Shown here: in pieces, positions 30,676 through 42,265 of the stretch | How the letters are laid out: each line of letters opens with the position of its first letter | Position numbering within the stretch: position 1 is the stretch's first letter | DNA from: Enterobacter cloacae | Lineage (GTDB): Bacteria > Pseudomonadota > Gammaproteobacteria > Enterobacterales > Enterobacteriaceae | Assembly (NCBI GenBank): GCA_014169315.1 | Contig: AP022133.1 | Coordinates: forward strand, 4,402,001-4,466,000 | DNA: 64,000 bases | Direction of reading: 5' to 3' | Notes under the pieces: generated by a model | Database searches by the model: none | What the model was told of the DNA's origin: nothing | What the model saw: the letters and a program-made list of their open reading frames with translations, nothing else | Program-made: the position numbers and the translations under genes

Positions 30676-31779
30676 TTACTTAGTTAATGTTGTGTTTTTG
30701 CCACTGTTACGACGCATCCTGCGTTTTACACGTTTAATGAATCGCGCAACTTTCCATGCGCGCTTAATGCAGTAACCGTACAGGAAGAATGCTAGCAAGA
30801 ATAATACCAACATTGCCCATTCAGGAATGAAATGAGCATATTCTGCGGCAACACCAACCCCGGCCAGAATAGCCGCTGCCAGGGTAATCAGGACGAATGC
30901 CTGACGAGAAGTAAAACCGGCACGCATAATCAGATGATGGATATGCTGACGATCCGGAGAGAAAGGACTCATGCCTTTACGCAGACGGCGATACATAATC
31001 GCCACCATGTCCATCAGCGGAATAGCAATAATCCACAGTGCGGTAACCGGGCTGATTGGGTGAGTTTTACCCTGCGTGGTTTCCAGCAAAATCCAGATAA
31101 CGGTAAAACCGATTAATGTACTGCCTGCGTCACCCATAAAGACTTTGTAGCGACGACCCAGGACACCGAGGTTCAACAGGATATAAGGCAGGATGGCGGC
31201 AATCATGGCAAAGCACCACATTGACAGGCTGTACTGTCCATCAAACCACAGAATGATGCCGATAGCGGCGAACGAGACGGACGATAACCCACCGAGCAGG
31301 CCGTCAATACCATCAACCATGTTGAAGGCATTAATCGCCGCCCAGACGGCAAACAGTGTCAGGAAGAAACCGAATGGACCAAGCACTAACTCCCAGGGAC
31401 CGAAAACATAGCCGAGACTTCTCAGGTAAAGGCCGCCGACTACCATCATAATGACGCCAATGGCCGCCTGTACGGTAGCACGGAACTTCACACTGATATC
31501 AAACCGGTCATCAAGTGCCCCGACTAACACCAGCACACCCGCACATGCCAGGTAGAGTGCAGCGTGCGGGATGTAGTAATCCGCAATACCGAATGTGAAA
31601 CAGATACCAGCGTAAACAGAGATGCCCCCCACAAGTGGGATCAACCCCTGATGACGTTTACGAAAATTGGGTTTATCCACCAACCCGACTCTTTTGGCCA
31701 CCTTGCGTGCGATGAACAAAAAACAGGTTGTGAATAAGAAAATACTAATTAACTCAGTAACTGCAGTGAGTAGATTCAC
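30676..31779 (-). CDS. wecA: UDP-GlcNAc:undecaprenyl-phosphate GlcNAc-1-phosphate transferase WecA
   Basis: 367-aa polytopic PNPT-family enzyme, about 11 membrane segments, that starts ECA and many O-antigens. Catalytic signatures include the Asp pair in GALDDRFDIS near residue 90, NAFNMVDGIDGL near 155, VFMGDAGSTLIGF near 213 and the cytoplasmic DRQHIHHLIMRAG near 275. First gene of the ECA cluster, on the same strand as rho but after a rho terminator; its promoter must lie in 31780-31973. Confidence 0.98.
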   Translation of the reverse strand: MNLLTAVTELISIFLFTTCFLFIARKVAKRVGLVDKPNFRKRHQGLIPLVGGISVYAGICFTFGIADYYIPHAALYLACAGVLVLVGALDDRFDISVKFRATVQAAIGVIMMVVGGLYLRSLGYVFGPWELVLGPFGFFLTLFAVWAAINAFNMVDGIDGLLGGLSSVSFAAIGIILWFDGQYSLSMWCFAMIAAILPYILLNLGVLGRRYKVFMGDAGSTLIGFTVIWILLETTQGKTHPISPVTALWIIAIPLMDMVAIMYRRLRKGMSPFSPDRQHIHHLIMRAGFTSRQAFVLITLAAAILAGVGVAAEYAHFIPEWAMLVLFLLAFFLYGYCIKRAWKVARFIKRVKRRMRRNSGKNTTLTK

Positions 31780-31973
31780 AATGGATTGCTCTCAACAAAT
31801 GTTAGTCCCGGAAGTATAACTATGAAGCCCCTGCCCCAGAAAGAATAAAGCGGGCTTCCTACAACTCCCTTTGTATGTTTTTCAATCAATTATTTCTTTG
31901 ACTATACAAACCGTCTTATTGTCGCACCGTTCAGTCAAAATTGGGAGTCTGTGGTAACAGCGTATAAGCCATA

Positions 31974-32003
31974 AAAGAAAAACGCCACGTAAAAACGTGG
32001 CGT
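31974..32003 (-). terminator. rho terminator
   Basis: Stem AACGCCACG / CGTGGCGTT with a short loop, followed on the minus strand by TTTTTCTTTT, 19 bp past the rho stop. Confidence 0.9.
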
Positions 32004-32021
32004 TTGCTGGATTCATTTCCG

Positions 32022-33281
32022 TTACGAGCGCTTCATCATATCGAAGAAGTCGTCGTTAGTTTTGGTCATCGCCAGCTTATTAATGAGGAATTCCATCGCG
32101 TCAATTTCACCCATTGGATGGATGATTTTGCGCAGGATCCACATTTTCTGCAGCTCTTCCTGCGTGGTGAGCAACTCTTCTTTACGCGTACCGGAACGGT
32201 TGTAGTCAATAGCCGGGAAGACACGTTTTTCAGCGATCTTACGGGAGAGGTGCAGTTCCATGTTACCTGTACCTTTAAACTCTTCGTAGATAACCTCATC
32301 CATCTTAGAACCGGTGTCGATAAGCGCGGTTGCAATGATGGTCAGGCTGCCGCCCTCTTCCACGTTACGTGCCGCACCGAAGAAGCGTTTAGGACGGTGC
32401 AGGGCGTTGGCATCCACACCACCGGTTAACACTTTGCCGGAAGCCGGTACCACGGTGTTGTACGCACGTGCCAGACGGGTGATGGAGTCGAGCAGAATGA
32501 TAACGTCTTTCTTGTGTTCAACCAGACGCTTGGCCTTCTCGATAACCATTTCAGCAACCTGAACGTGGCGAGATGCTGGTTCGTCGAAGGTAGAAGCAAC
32601 AACTTCACCTTTCACCAGACGCTGCATCTCGGTCACTTCTTCCGGACGTTCGTCAATCAGCAGCACCATCAGCACACAGTCAGGGTGGTTGTAGGCGATG
32701 CTCTGCGCGATGTTCTGCAGCAGCATGGTTTTACCCGCTTTTGGCGGAGCCACAATCAGACCACGTTGACCACGACCAATTGGAGAAGCCAGATCCAGAA
32801 CACGCGCGGTTAAGTCTTCGGTTGAACCGTTACCACGCTCCATGCGCAGGCGAGAGTTCGCGTGCAGCGGCGTTAAGTTCTCAAACAGGATCTTATTGCG
32901 CGAGTTTTCTGGTTTGTCGTAGTTAACTTCGTTAACTTTCAACAGCGCAAAGTAGCGTTCACCCTCTTTAGGAGGACGAATCTTACCTGAAATGGTGTCA
33001 CCAGTGCGGAGGTTGAAACGGCGGATTTGGCTAGGGGATACGTAGATGTCGTCAGGGCCGGCGAGGTAGGAGCTGTCTGCAGAGCGGAGGAAACCAAATC
33101 CGTCTTGCAATATCTCCAGCACACCGTCGCCAAAGATATCTTCGCCACTCTTAGCGTGCTGCTTCAGGATGGCGAAAATGATGTCCTGCTTGCGCATACG
33201 AGCCTGGTTTTCCAGCCCCATATTTTCGCCGAGAGTGATCAGCTCAGAAACCGGCGTATTCTTTAATTCGGTAAGATTCAT
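32022..33281 (-). CDS. rho: Transcription termination factor Rho
   Basis: Hexameric RNA-dependent ATPase/helicase, 419 aa. N-terminal primary RNA site with the cold-shock-like [17 protein letters not shown] near residue 50; Walker [11 protein letters not shown] near 178; Walker B region [16 protein letters not shown] near 260; R-loop [17 protein letters not shown] near 325. Nearly invariant with E. coli. The start at 33281 (MNLTELKN) follows a long leader that carries a possible leader peptide; E. coli rho autoregulates by Rho-dependent termination in that leader. Confidence 0.98.
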   Translation of the reverse strand: MNLTELKNTPVSELITLGENMGLENQARMRKQDIIFAILKQHAKSGEDIFGDGVLEILQDGFGFLRSADSSYLAGPDDIYVSPSQIRRFNLRTGDTISGKIRPPKEGERYFALLKVNEVNYDKPENSRNKILFENLTPLHANSRLRMERGNGSTEDLTARVLDLASPIGRGQRGLIVAPPKAGKTMLLQNIAQSIAYNHPDCVLMVLLIDERPEEVTEMQRLVKGEVVASTFDEPASRHVQVAEMVIEKAKRLVEHKKDVIILLDSITRLARAYNTVVPASGKVLTGGVDANALHRPKRFFGAARNVEEGGSLTIIATALIDTGSKMDEVIYEEFKGTGNMELHLSRKIAEKRVFPAIDYNRSGTRKEELLTTQEELQKMWILRKIIHPMGEIDAMEFLINKLAMTKTNDDFFDMMKRS

Positions 33282-33369
33282 AATGGTGTGGGTTCTTAAA
33301 CTCGGGGTGATTCTCGAACTTAATGTTGTGAATGGTATGGCAGGGTCATCCATGCCTGTTTAGCGGCCA

Positions 33370-33471
33370 TCAACTCATGTCTGTTCGCTGTCTGGTCACA
33401 GGGAAAGAACGCAGAACTGAAACGACAAGACGGATTGAGTGACAAGCCCGGAATTTAGCAACTTCACGCAC
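33370..33471 (-). CDS. rhoL: Possible rho leader peptide RhoL
   Basis: 33-codon frame in the rho leader, GTG at 33471 and TGA at 33370. The C-terminal part PVTRQRTDMS matches the end of E. coli RhoL as I remember it. The middle, which in E. coli reads SLNPSCRFSSA, is here preserved in a different frame, so the ORF combines two frames relative to E. coli. No strong ribosome-binding site precedes the GTG. It may be a drifted leader peptide or a conserved RNA that no longer codes. Confidence 0.4.
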   Translation of the reverse strand: MREVAKFRACHSIRLVVSVLRSFPVTRQRTDMS

Positions 33472-33570
33472 TGTTTATGGCAACAACGGGAAGTATCGGG
33501 TAAAACAAGATTCAAACAACAAGATATGTTTAAAACGAAGTCATAGCTAACTTAGCACGACTAAAGCCGG

Positions 33571-33608
33571 GCGTCCAGAGATCCACACAATTTAGGCGCT
33601 CTGGACGC
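33571..33608 (-). promoter_or_regulatory. Ten-bp stem between trxA and the rho leader
   Basis: Perfect inverted repeat GCGTCCAGAG / CTCTGGACGC with an 18-nt loop, 15 bp after the trxA stop. There is no U-run, so it may be a weak trxA terminator, a 3' end stabiliser or part of the rho promoter region. No gene is seen in the rest of 33472-33622. Confidence 0.55.
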
Positions 33609-33622
33609 TCAGCCGAGAAACC

Positions 33623-33952
33623 TTACGCCAGGTTGGCGTCCAGGAACTCTTTCAGCTGACCTTTGGACAGTGCGCCCACTTTGGTCGCCGCCACTTCACC
33701 GTTTTTGAACAGCAGCAGGGTCGGAATGCCACGGATGCCGTATTTCGGCGCGGTACCCGGGTTCTGGTCGATGTTCAGCTTGGCAACGGTCAGTTTGCCC
33801 TGATATTCGTCAGCGATCTCATCCAGAATCGGGGCGATCATTTTGCAAGGACCACACCATTCAGCCCAGAAATCGACGAGGATCAGCCCGTCAGCCTTAA
33901 GTACGTCCGTGTCAAAACTGTCGTCAGTCAGGTGAATAATTTTATCGCTCAT
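33623..33952 (-). CDS. trxA: Thioredoxin 1
   Basis: 109-aa cytoplasmic dithiol reductase with the [10 protein letters not shown] active site at about residue 29-38 and cis-Pro loop [11 protein letters not shown] near 72. It serves ribonucleotide reductase and others. The start at 33952 (MSDKIIHL) has a GGAG site 8 nt upstream; the frame continues upstream to 34027 without support. Divergent from rhlB. Confidence 0.99.
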   Translation of the reverse strand: MSDKIIHLTDDSFDTDVLKADGLILVDFWAEWCGPCKMIAPILDEIADEYQGKLTVAKLNIDQNPGTAPKYGIRGIPTLLLFKNGEVAATKVGALSKGQLKEFLDANLA

Positions 33953-34096
33953 ATATAACTCCACAGGAATAAGCCTGGTACGTTGGTTTTGTCTCCACCA
34001 ACGACGTGTTGATGTCGCATTAACCAACTAAAGGTTGACTTTATTTCACCGGATACGCTTTCGTAAAGCAATAGTAAGCTGATATTCTACCACACT

Positions 34097-35362
34097 ATGA
34101 GCAAAACACATTTAACAGAACAGAAGTTTTCCGACTTCGCCCTGCACCCAAAAGTGATTGAAGCCCTTGAAAATAAAGGGTTTCATAACTGCACGCCCAT
34201 TCAGGCCCTCGCCCTGCCGCTGACGCTGGCTGGTCGCGATGTTGCAGGGCAGGCGCAAACCGGTACTGGCAAAACGATGGCGTTTTTAACGTCAACGTTT
34301 CATTATTTACTTTCTCATCCAGCGATTGCAGACCGCAAAGTTAACCAGCCGCGCGCGCTAATTATGGCCCCGACGCGAGAACTGGCGGTACAGATCCACG
34401 CAGACGCGGAACCCCTGGCGCAGGCTACTGGCCTGAAGCTGGGCCTGGCCTATGGCGGCGACGGCTACGATAAACAGCTGAAAGTGCTGGAAAGCGGCGT
34501 AGATATCCTGATCGGTACCACTGGCCGTCTTATCGACTACGCAAAACAGAATCACATTAATCTCGGTGCCATTCAGGTTGTCGTGCTGGATGAAGCTGAC
34601 CGTATGTACGATCTGGGCTTCATTAAAGACATCCGCTGGCTGTTCCGTCGCATGCCTCCGGCGAACCAACGCCTGAACATGCTGTTCTCCGCAACCCTTT
34701 CTTATCGCGTCCGCGAGCTGGCGTTCGAGCAGATGAACAACGCCGAATATGTGGAAGTGGAACCGGAACAGAAAACAGGGCACCGCATTAAAGAAGAACT
34801 CTTCTACCCTTCTAATGAAGAGAAAATGCGTCTGCTGCAAACCCTGATCGAAGAAGAGTGGCCAGATCGCGCCATCATCTTCGCGAATACCAAACACCGC
34901 TGTGAAGATATCTGGGGCCATCTGGCTGCCGACGGTCACCGTGTTGGTCTGCTGACTGGCGACGTTGCGCAGAAAAAACGCCTGCGTATTCTCGACGAAT
35001 TCACCCGTGGTGACCTGGATATTCTGGTCGCAACCGACGTTGCGGCTCGCGGCCTGCATATTCCTGCCGTCACGCACGTCTTCAACTATGACCTGCCGGA
35101 TGACTGCGAAGACTACGTACACCGTATCGGTCGTACCGGTCGTGCTGGTGCAAGCGGTCACTCTATTAGCCTTGCGTGTGAAGAGTATGCGCTGAATCTT
35201 CCAGCGATTGAGACCTACATCGGTCACTCTATTCCGCAGAGCAAATACAATCCGGAAGCACTGTTAAGCGAACTGCCGCCGCCTAAGCGCCTAACCCGCG
35301 CCCGCTCCGGCAACGGCCCGCGTCGTTCCGGCGCGCCGCGTAATCGTCGTCGTTCAGGTTAA
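34097..35362 (+). CDS. rhlB: ATP-dependent RNA helicase RhlB
   Basis: 421-aa DEAD-box helicase of the RNase E degradosome. Motifs: Q motif near residue 28, Walker A AQTGTGKT near 52, [13 protein letters not shown] near 162, SATLS near 200, [13 protein letters not shown] near 310 and [10 protein letters not shown] near 340. The C-terminal tail is basic ([21 protein letters not shown]), typical of RhlB RNA binding. gppA follows 11 bp later in the same direction. Confidence 0.98.
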   Translation: MSKTHLTEQKFSDFALHPKVIEALENKGFHNCTPIQALALPLTLAGRDVAGQAQTGTGKTMAFLTSTFHYLLSHPAIADRKVNQPRALIMAPTRELAVQIHADAEPLAQATGLKLGLAYGGDGYDKQLKVLESGVDILIGTTGRLIDYAKQNHINLGAIQVVVLDEADRMYDLGFIKDIRWLFRRMPPANQRLNMLFSATLSYRVRELAFEQMNNAEYVEVEPEQKTGHRIKEELFYPSNEEKMRLLQTLIEEEWPDRAIIFANTKHRCEDIWGHLAADGHRVGLLTGDVAQKKRLRILDEFTRGDLDILVATDVAARGLHIPAVTHVFNYDLPDDCEDYVHRIGRTGRAGASGHSISLACEEYALNLPAIETYIGHSIPQSKYNPEALLSELPPPKRLTRARSGNGPRRSGAPRNRRRSG

Positions 35363-35373
35363 GAAAGGTCACT

Positions 35374-36858
35374 ATGCTCTCCAGCTCCTCGCTCTACGCG
35401 GCCATTGATCTCGGTTCCAATAGTTTTCATATGCTGGTTGTTCGCGAGGTGGCGGGAAGTATACAAACGCTGACGCGCATTAAGCGCAAGGTCCGCCTCG
35501 CAGCGGGCCTGAGCAGCAGCAATCACCTCTCTCCTGAAGCGATGGAACGTGGCTGGCAGTGCCTGCGCCTCTTTGCCGAACGTTTGCAGGATATCCCGCA
35601 TAATCAGATTCGCGTTGTCGCCACCGCGACACTCCGCCTGGCGGTGAACGCCGGAGAATTTATTGCCAAAGCGCAGGACATTCTCGGTTGCCCGGTTCAG
35701 GTCATCAGCGGTGAAGAAGAAGCCCGCCTGATTTATCAGGGCGTTGCCCACACCACCGGGGGTGACGATCGTCGTCTGGTGGTGGATATCGGCGGAGCCA
35801 GTACCGAACTGGTGACCGGCACGGGTGCACAGGCGACATCGTTATTCAGCCTGTCGATGGGCTGCGTGACCTGGCTTGAGCGCTACTTTACCGATCGTAA
35901 TCTCGCGAAAGAGAACTTCGACGAGGCGGAAAATGCCGCGCGTGAGGTGTTGCGCCCGGTGATGGATGAGTTGCGCTACCACGGCTGGAAAGTCTGCGTG
36001 GGTGCTTCGGGTACCGTGCAGGCATTGCAGGAAATCATGATGGCGCAGGGGATGGACGAGCGGATCACGCTCGCCAAACTCCAGCAGCTAAAACAGCGTG
36101 CCATCCAGTGTGGTCGTCTGGAAGAGCTGGAAATTGAAGGTCTGACACTCGAACGTGCGCTGGTTTTCCCAAGCGGGCTTGCCATTCTGATCGCCATTTT
36201 CACCGAGCTGAACATTCAGTGTATGACTCTGGCTGGCGGCGCACTGCGCGAAGGTCTGGTCTACGGGATGCTTCACTTGTCGGTTGATCAGGACATCCGC
36301 AGCCGTACCTTGCGCAACGTTCAGCGCCGCTTTATCGTTGATACCGATCAGGCGCAGCGAGTCGGGCAACTGGCGTCGTTGTTCGCCGATCAGGTTAGCA
36401 AAAGCTGGGATATTGAACCTTTAAGCCGCGATCTGCTGCTAAGTGCGTGTGCGCTGCATGAAATTGGTCTGAGCGTTGAGTACAAGCAAGCACCGTTGCA
36501 TGCAGCCTGGCTGGTACGTAATCTCGATTTACCGGGCTACACCCCCGCACAGAAAAAGTTGCTGGCTACCCTGCTGCTAAACCAGACCAACACCGTTGAC
36601 CTCTCCTCTTTGCATCAGCAAAACGCCGTACCGCCGCGCGTTGCCGAGCATCTGTGCCGGCTGCTGCGACTGGCCATCCTGTTTGCCAGCCGTCGCCGCG
36701 ATGATTTACTGCCTGCAATTAACCTGGTGGCGGAAAATGAGAAACTTTCACTGACGCTTCCGGAAAAATGGCTTGAGAATCACCCGCTTGGTGCAGAACT
36801 TGTCGAGCAGGAGTGCCAGTGGCAAAGCTATGTGCACTGGGTGCTGGACGTTAAGTAA
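35374..36858 (+). CDS. gppA: Guanosine-5'-triphosphate,3'-diphosphate phosphatase GppA
   Basis: 494-aa Ppx/GppA-family enzyme converting pppGpp to ppGpp. N-terminal actin-like ATPase fold with [13 protein letters not shown] near residue 10 and [13 protein letters not shown] near 112; [12 protein letters not shown] near 135 is the second phosphate loop. The HD-like C-terminal domain begins around residue 305. In likely transcriptional unit with rhlB. Confidence 0.97.
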   Translation: MLSSSSLYAAIDLGSNSFHMLVVREVAGSIQTLTRIKRKVRLAAGLSSSNHLSPEAMERGWQCLRLFAERLQDIPHNQIRVVATATLRLAVNAGEFIAKAQDILGCPVQVISGEEEARLIYQGVAHTTGGDDRRLVVDIGGASTELVTGTGAQATSLFSLSMGCVTWLERYFTDRNLAKENFDEAENAAREVLRPVMDELRYHGWKVCVGASGTVQALQEIMMAQGMDERITLAKLQQLKQRAIQCGRLEELEIEGLTLERALVFPSGLAILIAIFTELNIQCMTLAGGALREGLVYGMLHLSVDQDIRSRTLRNVQRRFIVDTDQAQRVGQLASLFADQVSKSWDIEPLSRDLLLSACALHEIGLSVEYKQAPLHAAWLVRNLDLPGYTPAQKKLLATLLLNQTNTVDLSSLHQQNAVPPRVAEHLCRLLRLAILFASRRRDDLLPAINLVAENEKLSLTLPEKWLENHPLGAELVEQECQWQSYVHWVLDVK

Positions 36859-36871
36859 TACAGCGAAACAT

Positions 36872-36898
36872 GCCGGGTGGTGCTGCGCTTACCCGGCT
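36872..36898. repeat. REP element between gppA and rep
   Basis: GCCGGGTGGTGCTGCGCTTACCCGGC matches the REP core (GCCGG...TTACCCGGC) in a 48-bp convergent gap. Confidence 0.75.
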
Positions 36899-36906
36899 TT
36901 CAAAAG

Positions 36907-38931
36907 TTATCCCTTCTCTTTGGCTTTTGCCAGCATGGCACGAATGTTTGCCACGTTAGCCTGACCTTTATGCATCCGTTCTTCGGCCGTAATCACTTTG
37001 CGCTCCTGTTCCCATGTCAGATCGTCCTGCGGTAACTCCAGCAGGAAGCGACTCGGTTCCGGGCGTACCAGCTCGCCATACTGTCGACGTTCTTTACACA
37101 GCGTAAAGACAAGCTCTTTACGGGCGCGGGTGATCCCCACGTAGGCCAGGCGGCGCTCTTCATCGACATTATCTTCATCGATGCTGCTCTGATGCGGCAG
37201 CAACCCCTCTTCCATGCCCACCAGATAGACATACGGGAACTCCAGCCCTTTCGACGCATGCAGCGTCATCAGCTGAACCTGATCGGCCTCTTCTTCGCTC
37301 TCACCGCGCTCCATCATATCGCGCAGCGTAAAACGGGTGACTACCTGGGTCAGGGTCATCGGCTCGTCTATCTCAGAGCCTTCCAGCATTTCGGTCATCC
37401 AGCTAAACAGCTGGTTAACGTTTTTCATCCGCATCTCTGCCGCTTTCGGGCTGGCAGAGGTTTCGTATAACCAGGATTCGTAATCAATACCGTGGATCAA
37501 ATCACGCACCGCCGCCACAGGCTCGCGTTCCGCCAGGCGCTGTACCTCGCCAAGCCAGTGGGTGAAGCGGGTTAAGTTATCATAGCCGCGCCCGGTCAGC
37601 GTCTGGCTCAGCCCCATATCAAAGCTGGCGGTGAACAAGCTTTTGTTGCGGGTCATCGCCCATTCACCCAGTTTTTGCAGCGTCGCGGGGCCAATCTCAC
37701 GTTTCGGCGTATTCACGATGCGCAGAAATGCGCTGTCATCATCCGGGTTGGTGAGGACGCGCAGATACGCCAGCAGGTCTTTGATTTCAGGACGCGAGAA
37801 GAACGACGTGCCGCCCGAAATTTTGTACGGGATGCGGTTCTGCATCAGCATCTTTTCAAAGACGCGTGACTGGTGGTTACCGCGATAGAGGATCGCGTAA
37901 TCCTTGTATTCGGTTTTGTTAACGAAGTGGTGAGCAATGAGTTCACCCGCGACGCGTTCCGCCTCGTGTTCTTCATTGTTGGCGCTGAGCACTTTCAGTT
38001 CGGCACCGTAGCCAAGTTCAGAGAACAGACGCTTTTCAAACACGTGCGGGTTATTGGCGATCAGGATATTCGCCGCCTTCAGGATGCGTCCGGACGAACG
38101 GTAGTTCTGCTCCAGCTTAATCACCTGCAGCGCCGGGAAATCTTTGCTTAACAACACCAGGTTTTGTGGACGTGCACCGCGCCAGGAGTAGATCGACTGA
38201 TCGTCATCACCGACCACGGTAAAGCGGGCGCGCTGCCCGACCAGCAACTTCACCAGTTCATACTGGCTGGTGTTGGTGTCCTGGTATTCATCCACCAGCA
38301 GATAGCGGATCTTGTTCTGCCAGCGCTCGCGCACTTCTTCATTACGCTGCAGCAGCAGCGTGGGCAGCAGGATCAGATCGTCGAAATCCAGCACGTTGCA
38401 CGCTTTCATATGCGCATCGTACAGGCCATAGCAATGAGCAAAGATCCGATCCCGTTCACCTTTGGCGCTCGCCGCCGCCTGGGCAGGCGTCATCAGATCG
38501 TTTTTCCAGTTGGAGATCGTCGAGATCAATTGCTGCAGCAAGACTTTGTCGTCTTCAATCAACCCTTCGGTGAGCTCTTTAAGCAACGCGACCTGGTCGG
38601 TGTCATCAAAGAGCGAAAAGTTGGACTTCATCCCCAACGCCGCATACTCGCGTTTGATGATATCCAGTCCCAGCGTGTGGAACGTGGAGATCATCAGCCC
38701 GCGCGCCTCTTTGCGTCCCAGCGTCTGACCGACGCGCTCTTTCATCTCGCGCGCCGCTTTATTGGTAAAGGTGACCGCCGCGATATGGCGTGCCTGATAC
38801 CCGCAGCCACGGATCAAGTGGGCGATTTTGTTGGTGATCACGCGGGTTTTACCGGAACCTGCCCCTGCCAGCACCAGGCATGGTCCAGTAACGAATTCGA
38901 CCGCTTGTTGTTGTCCAGGGTTTAAACGCAT
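36907..38931 (-). CDS. rep: ATP-dependent DNA helicase Rep
   Basis: 3'-5' superfamily 1A helicase that removes proteins ahead of the replication fork and interacts with DnaB. 674 aa. Motifs: Walker [11 protein letters not shown] near residue 23, DEYQDTN near 213, [13 protein letters not shown] near 242, [17 protein letters not shown] near 550, [12 protein letters not shown] near 595. The start at 38931 gives MRLNPGQQQ; the longer MSNIP form lacks support. It ends convergently against gppA. Confidence 0.98.
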   Translation of the reverse strand: MRLNPGQQQAVEFVTGPCLVLAGAGSGKTRVITNKIAHLIRGCGYQARHIAAVTFTNKAAREMKERVGQTLGRKEARGLMISTFHTLGLDIIKREYAALGMKSNFSLFDDTDQVALLKELTEGLIEDDKVLLQQLISTISNWKNDLMTPAQAAASAKGERDRIFAHCYGLYDAHMKACNVLDFDDLILLPTLLLQRNEEVRERWQNKIRYLLVDEYQDTNTSQYELVKLLVGQRARFTVVGDDDQSIYSWRGARPQNLVLLSKDFPALQVIKLEQNYRSSGRILKAANILIANNPHVFEKRLFSELGYGAELKVLSANNEEHEAERVAGELIAHHFVNKTEYKDYAILYRGNHQSRVFEKMLMQNRIPYKISGGTSFFSRPEIKDLLAYLRVLTNPDDDSAFLRIVNTPKREIGPATLQKLGEWAMTRNKSLFTASFDMGLSQTLTGRGYDNLTRFTHWLGEVQRLAEREPVAAVRDLIHGIDYESWLYETSASPKAAEMRMKNVNQLFSWMTEMLEGSEIDEPMTLTQVVTRFTLRDMMERGESEEEADQVQLMTLHASKGLEFPYVYLVGMEEGLLPHQSSIDEDNVDEERRLAYVGITRARKELVFTLCKERRQYGELVRPEPSRFLLELPQDDLTWEQERKVITAEERMHKGQANVANIRAMLAKAKEKG

Positions 38932-39043
38932 GGGAATATTGCTCAATCTTCGAACGGGGGATGGATTGTAGCAGAAAGCCGGGCGCGGATTTACCGGCTA
39001 ATGATAAAGTGAAGAAAACGCGATTAATCCCGAGAGCAGAATT

Positions 39044-39657
<614 letters not shown>

Positions 39658-39662
39658 AAAAA

Positions 39663-39735
39663 CCGGGTGACGGCTGCGCCTTACCCGGCCTACATCTTAC
39701 GGTTTTGTAGGTCGGGTAGGCGAAGCGCCACCCGA
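39663..39735. repeat. BIME: two inverted REP units between ppiC and ilvC
   Basis: Unit 1 (39663-39693, CCGGGTGACGGCTGCGCC ... CCCGGCCTACA) and unit 2 (39706-39735, TGTAGGTCGGGTAGGCG ... CGCCACCCGAC) face each other around a 12-bp centre. This fills the convergent gap and probably ends or protects both transcripts. Confidence 0.85.
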
Positions 39736-39743
39736 CAAGGTTG

Positions 39744-41219
39744 TTAACCCGCTACTGCAATACGCTTCATGTCGGTCATGTAGCCACGCAATTTCTGGCC
39801 TACTTTCTCGATTTCGTGACCGCGAATCGCTTCATTCACATCGCGCAGCTGCGCGTTATCTACTGCACCTTCGGCAATGGCTTTGCCCAGATCACCCGCC
39901 TGCAGGGTGGTCATGAACTCTTTCAGCAGCGGTACGCAAGCGTAAGAGAACAGGTAGTTACCGTACTCAGCGGTATCAGAGATAACCACGTTCATTTCGT
40001 ACAGACGCTTACGGGCGATGGTGTTCGCAATCAGCGGCAGTTCGTGCAGTGATTCGTAGTAAGCAGACTCTTCAATGATGCCGGAATCCACCATCGTTTC
40101 GAACGCCAGTTCGACGCCCGCTTTCACCATTGCGATCATCAGTACGCCTTTATCGAAGTACTCCTGCTCGCTGATTTTGCCGTCAAATTGTGGTGCGGTT
40201 TCGAACGCGGTTTTACCGGTCTCTTCACGCCAGGTCAGCAGTTTCTTATCGTCGTTCGCCCAGTCAGCCATCATGCCGGAAGAGAACGCACCGGAGATGA
40301 TGTCATCCATATGTTTCTGGAACAGCGGAGCCATGATGGTTTTCAGCTGTTCGGACAGCGCATAAGCACGCAGTTTCGCCGGGTTGGACAGGCGATCCAT
40401 CATCAGCGTGATACCGCCCTGCTTCAGCGCTTCAGTGATGGTTTCCCAGCCGAACTGAATCAGTTTTTCGGCGTATGCCGGGTCGGTACCTTCTTCCACC
40501 AGCTTGTCGAAGCACAGCAGAGAACCGGCCTGCAGCATCCCGCACAGAATAGTCTGCTCGCCCATCAGGTCAGATTTCACTTCTGCAACGAAGGAAGATT
40601 CCAGAACGCCCGCACGGTGTCCGCCAGTTGCCGCTGCCCATGCTTTAGCAATCGCCATACCTTCGCCTTTCGGATCGTTTTCCGGGTGAACCGCGATAAG
40701 CGTTGGAACGCCGAAGCCACGTTTGTACTCTTCACGCACTTCCGTACCTGGACATTTTGGTGCAACCATCACAACGGTGATGTCTTTACGGATCTGCTCG
40801 CCCACTTCGACAATGTTGAAGCCGTGGGAGTAACCCAGTGCCGCACCATCTTTCATCAGCGGCTGCACGGAACGTACAACATCAGAGTGCTGTTTGTCTG
40901 GCGTCAGGTTAACCACCAGATCCGCCTGCGGGATCAGCTCTTCGTAAGAACCCACTTTGAAGCCGTTTTCGGTCGCTTTGCGCCAGGAAGCACGCTTCTC
41001 AGCAATGGCTTCTTTACGCAGGGCGTAGGCGATATCCAGACCAGAGTCACGCATGTTCAGACCCTGGTTGAGGCCCTGTGCGCCACAGCCGACGATGACC
41101 ACTTTTTTACCCTGAAGGTAGCTCGCGCCATCAGCAAATTCGTCGCGCGCCATAAAGCGGCATTTGCCCAGCTGCGCCAGCTGCTGGCGCAAGTTCAGTG
41201 TATTAAAGTAGTTAGCCAT
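39744..41219 (-). CDS. ilvC: Ketol-acid reductoisomerase (class II)
   Basis: NADPH- and Mg2+-dependent enzyme of the Ile/Val pathway. 491 aa, the long class II form with duplicated C-terminal knotted domains. NADPH-binding [17 protein letters not shown] near residue 37; catalytic region [18 protein letters not shown] near 150; acidic metal ligands around [11 protein letters not shown] near 217. Divergent from its activator gene ilvY, with operators in between. Confidence 0.98.
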   Translation of the reverse strand: MANYFNTLNLRQQLAQLGKCRFMARDEFADGASYLQGKKVVIVGCGAQGLNQGLNMRDSGLDIAYALRKEAIAEKRASWRKATENGFKVGSYEELIPQADLVVNLTPDKQHSDVVRSVQPLMKDGAALGYSHGFNIVEVGEQIRKDITVVMVAPKCPGTEVREEYKRGFGVPTLIAVHPENDPKGEGMAIAKAWAAATGGHRAGVLESSFVAEVKSDLMGEQTILCGMLQAGSLLCFDKLVEEGTDPAYAEKLIQFGWETITEALKQGGITLMMDRLSNPAKLRAYALSEQLKTIMAPLFQKHMDDIISGAFSSGMMADWANDDKKLLTWREETGKTAFETAPQFDGKISEQEYFDKGVLMIAMVKAGVELAFETMVDSGIIEESAYYESLHELPLIANTIARKRLYEMNVVISDTAEYGNYLFSYACVPLLKEFMTTLQAGDLGKAIAEGAVDNAQLRDVNEAIRGHEIEKVGQKLRGYMTDMKRIAVAG

Positions 41220-41303
41220 GTTGGACTCCGTGATGTTGTGTTGTGGTGCTTATTGTTCGGTTCGCCGTTCAGCGAGAATGTACCCACATTACAACAGGAA
41301 ATT

Positions 41304-41352
41304 TATTGCGGAAATTGATATATTCACAACGTCACGTTGCAATATCTGCAAT
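41304..41352. promoter_or_regulatory. IlvY operator region between ilvC and ilvY
   Basis: Perfect palindrome TTGCA-ATATC-TGCAA (41337-41351) and a weaker related site around TATTGCGGAAATTGATAT (41304-41321). In E. coli IlvY binds two tandem operators here, represses itself and activates ilvC when acetolactate or acetohydroxybutyrate is present. Confidence 0.8.
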
Positions 41353-41374
41353 GTAAAAAGGGGGAGTGGAATCG

Positions 41375-42265
41375 GTGGATTTACGCGATCTGAAAATGTT
41401 CCTGCATCTGGCGGAAAGCCGTCATTTTGGCCGCAGCGCACGCGCGATGCACGTCAGCCCCTCCACGCTTTCGCGCCAGATCCAGCGTCTTGAGGAAGAC
41501 CTCGGCCAGCCGCTGTTTGTGCGCGATAACCGTACCGTCACCCTCACGGAAGCCGGGGAAGAGCTGCGCGTTTTTGCCCAGCAAACGCTGTTGCAGTATC
41601 AGCAACTGCGCCACACCATCGACCAGCAAGGACCGTCGCTGTCCGGCGAGCTGCATATTTTCTGTTCCGTCACCGCCGCCTATAGCCACCTTCCGCCTAT
41701 CCTCGACCGCTTCCGCGCCGAACATCCGTCAGTAGAGATTAAACTCACCACCGGTGATGCCGCCGACGCGATGGAAAAAGTGGTGACGGGTGAAGCGGAT
41801 CTCGCCATCGCAGGGAAACCAGAAACATTGCCGGGTGCGGTGGCTTTCTCAATGCTGGAAAATCTGGCCGTGGTGCTGATTGCCCCGGCACTGCCCTGCC
41901 CGGTGCGTAACCAGGTATCGGTGGAAAAGCCCGACTGGTCAACGGTACCGTTTATCATGGCCGATCAGGGGCCAGTACGCCGCCGCATTGAGCTGTGGTT
42001 CCGCCGCCAGAAGATCAGCAACCCGTCAATTTACGCGACAGTTGGCGGCCATGAGGCGATGGTGTCAATGGTGGCCCTGGGCTGTGGCGTGGCATTGCTG
42101 CCAGAAGTGGTGCTGGAAAACAGCCCGGAACCGGTGCGCAACCGCGTGATGATTTTAGAACGCAGCGATGAAAAAACACCGTTCGAGCTTGGCGTGTGCG
42201 CACAAAAAAAGCGGCTGCATGAGCCGCTTATTGACGCGTTCTGGCAGATTTTGCCGAACCACTAG
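41375..42265 (+). CDS. ilvY: LysR-type activator IlvY
   Basis: 296-aa LysR regulator of ilvC. N-terminal winged helix-turn-helix (FGRSARAMHVSPSTLSRQIQ, about residues 17-36), then the co-inducer domain. I chose the GTG at 41375, which has GGGGGA 9 nt upstream; the GTG at 41366 would sit on that site. The TAG stop overlaps the ilvA TAG on the other strand by 4 bp (CTAG), so the genes are tail to tail. Confidence 0.97.
   Translation: MDLRDLKMFLHLAESRHFGRSARAMHVSPSTLSRQIQRLEEDLGQPLFVRDNRTVTLTEAGEELRVFAQQTLLQYQQLRHTIDQQGPSLSGELHIFCSVTAAYSHLPPILDRFRAEHPSVEIKLTTGDAADAMEKVVTGEADLAIAGKPETLPGAVAFSMLENLAVVLIAPALPCPVRNQVSVEKPDWSTVPFIMADQGPVRRRIELWFRRQKISNPSIYATVGGHEAMVSMVALGCGVALLPEVVLENSPEPVRNRVMILERSDEKTPFELGVCAQKKRLHEPLIDAFWQILPNH

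Noticed and set aside
34358..35227. 289-codon open frame opposite rhlB
   Set aside because: Antisense shadow; composition and lack of motifs argue against coding.
40188..41318. 376-codon open frame opposite ilvC
   Set aside because: Antisense shadow of a highly conserved enzyme; Phe/His/Arg-rich and without a ribosome site.
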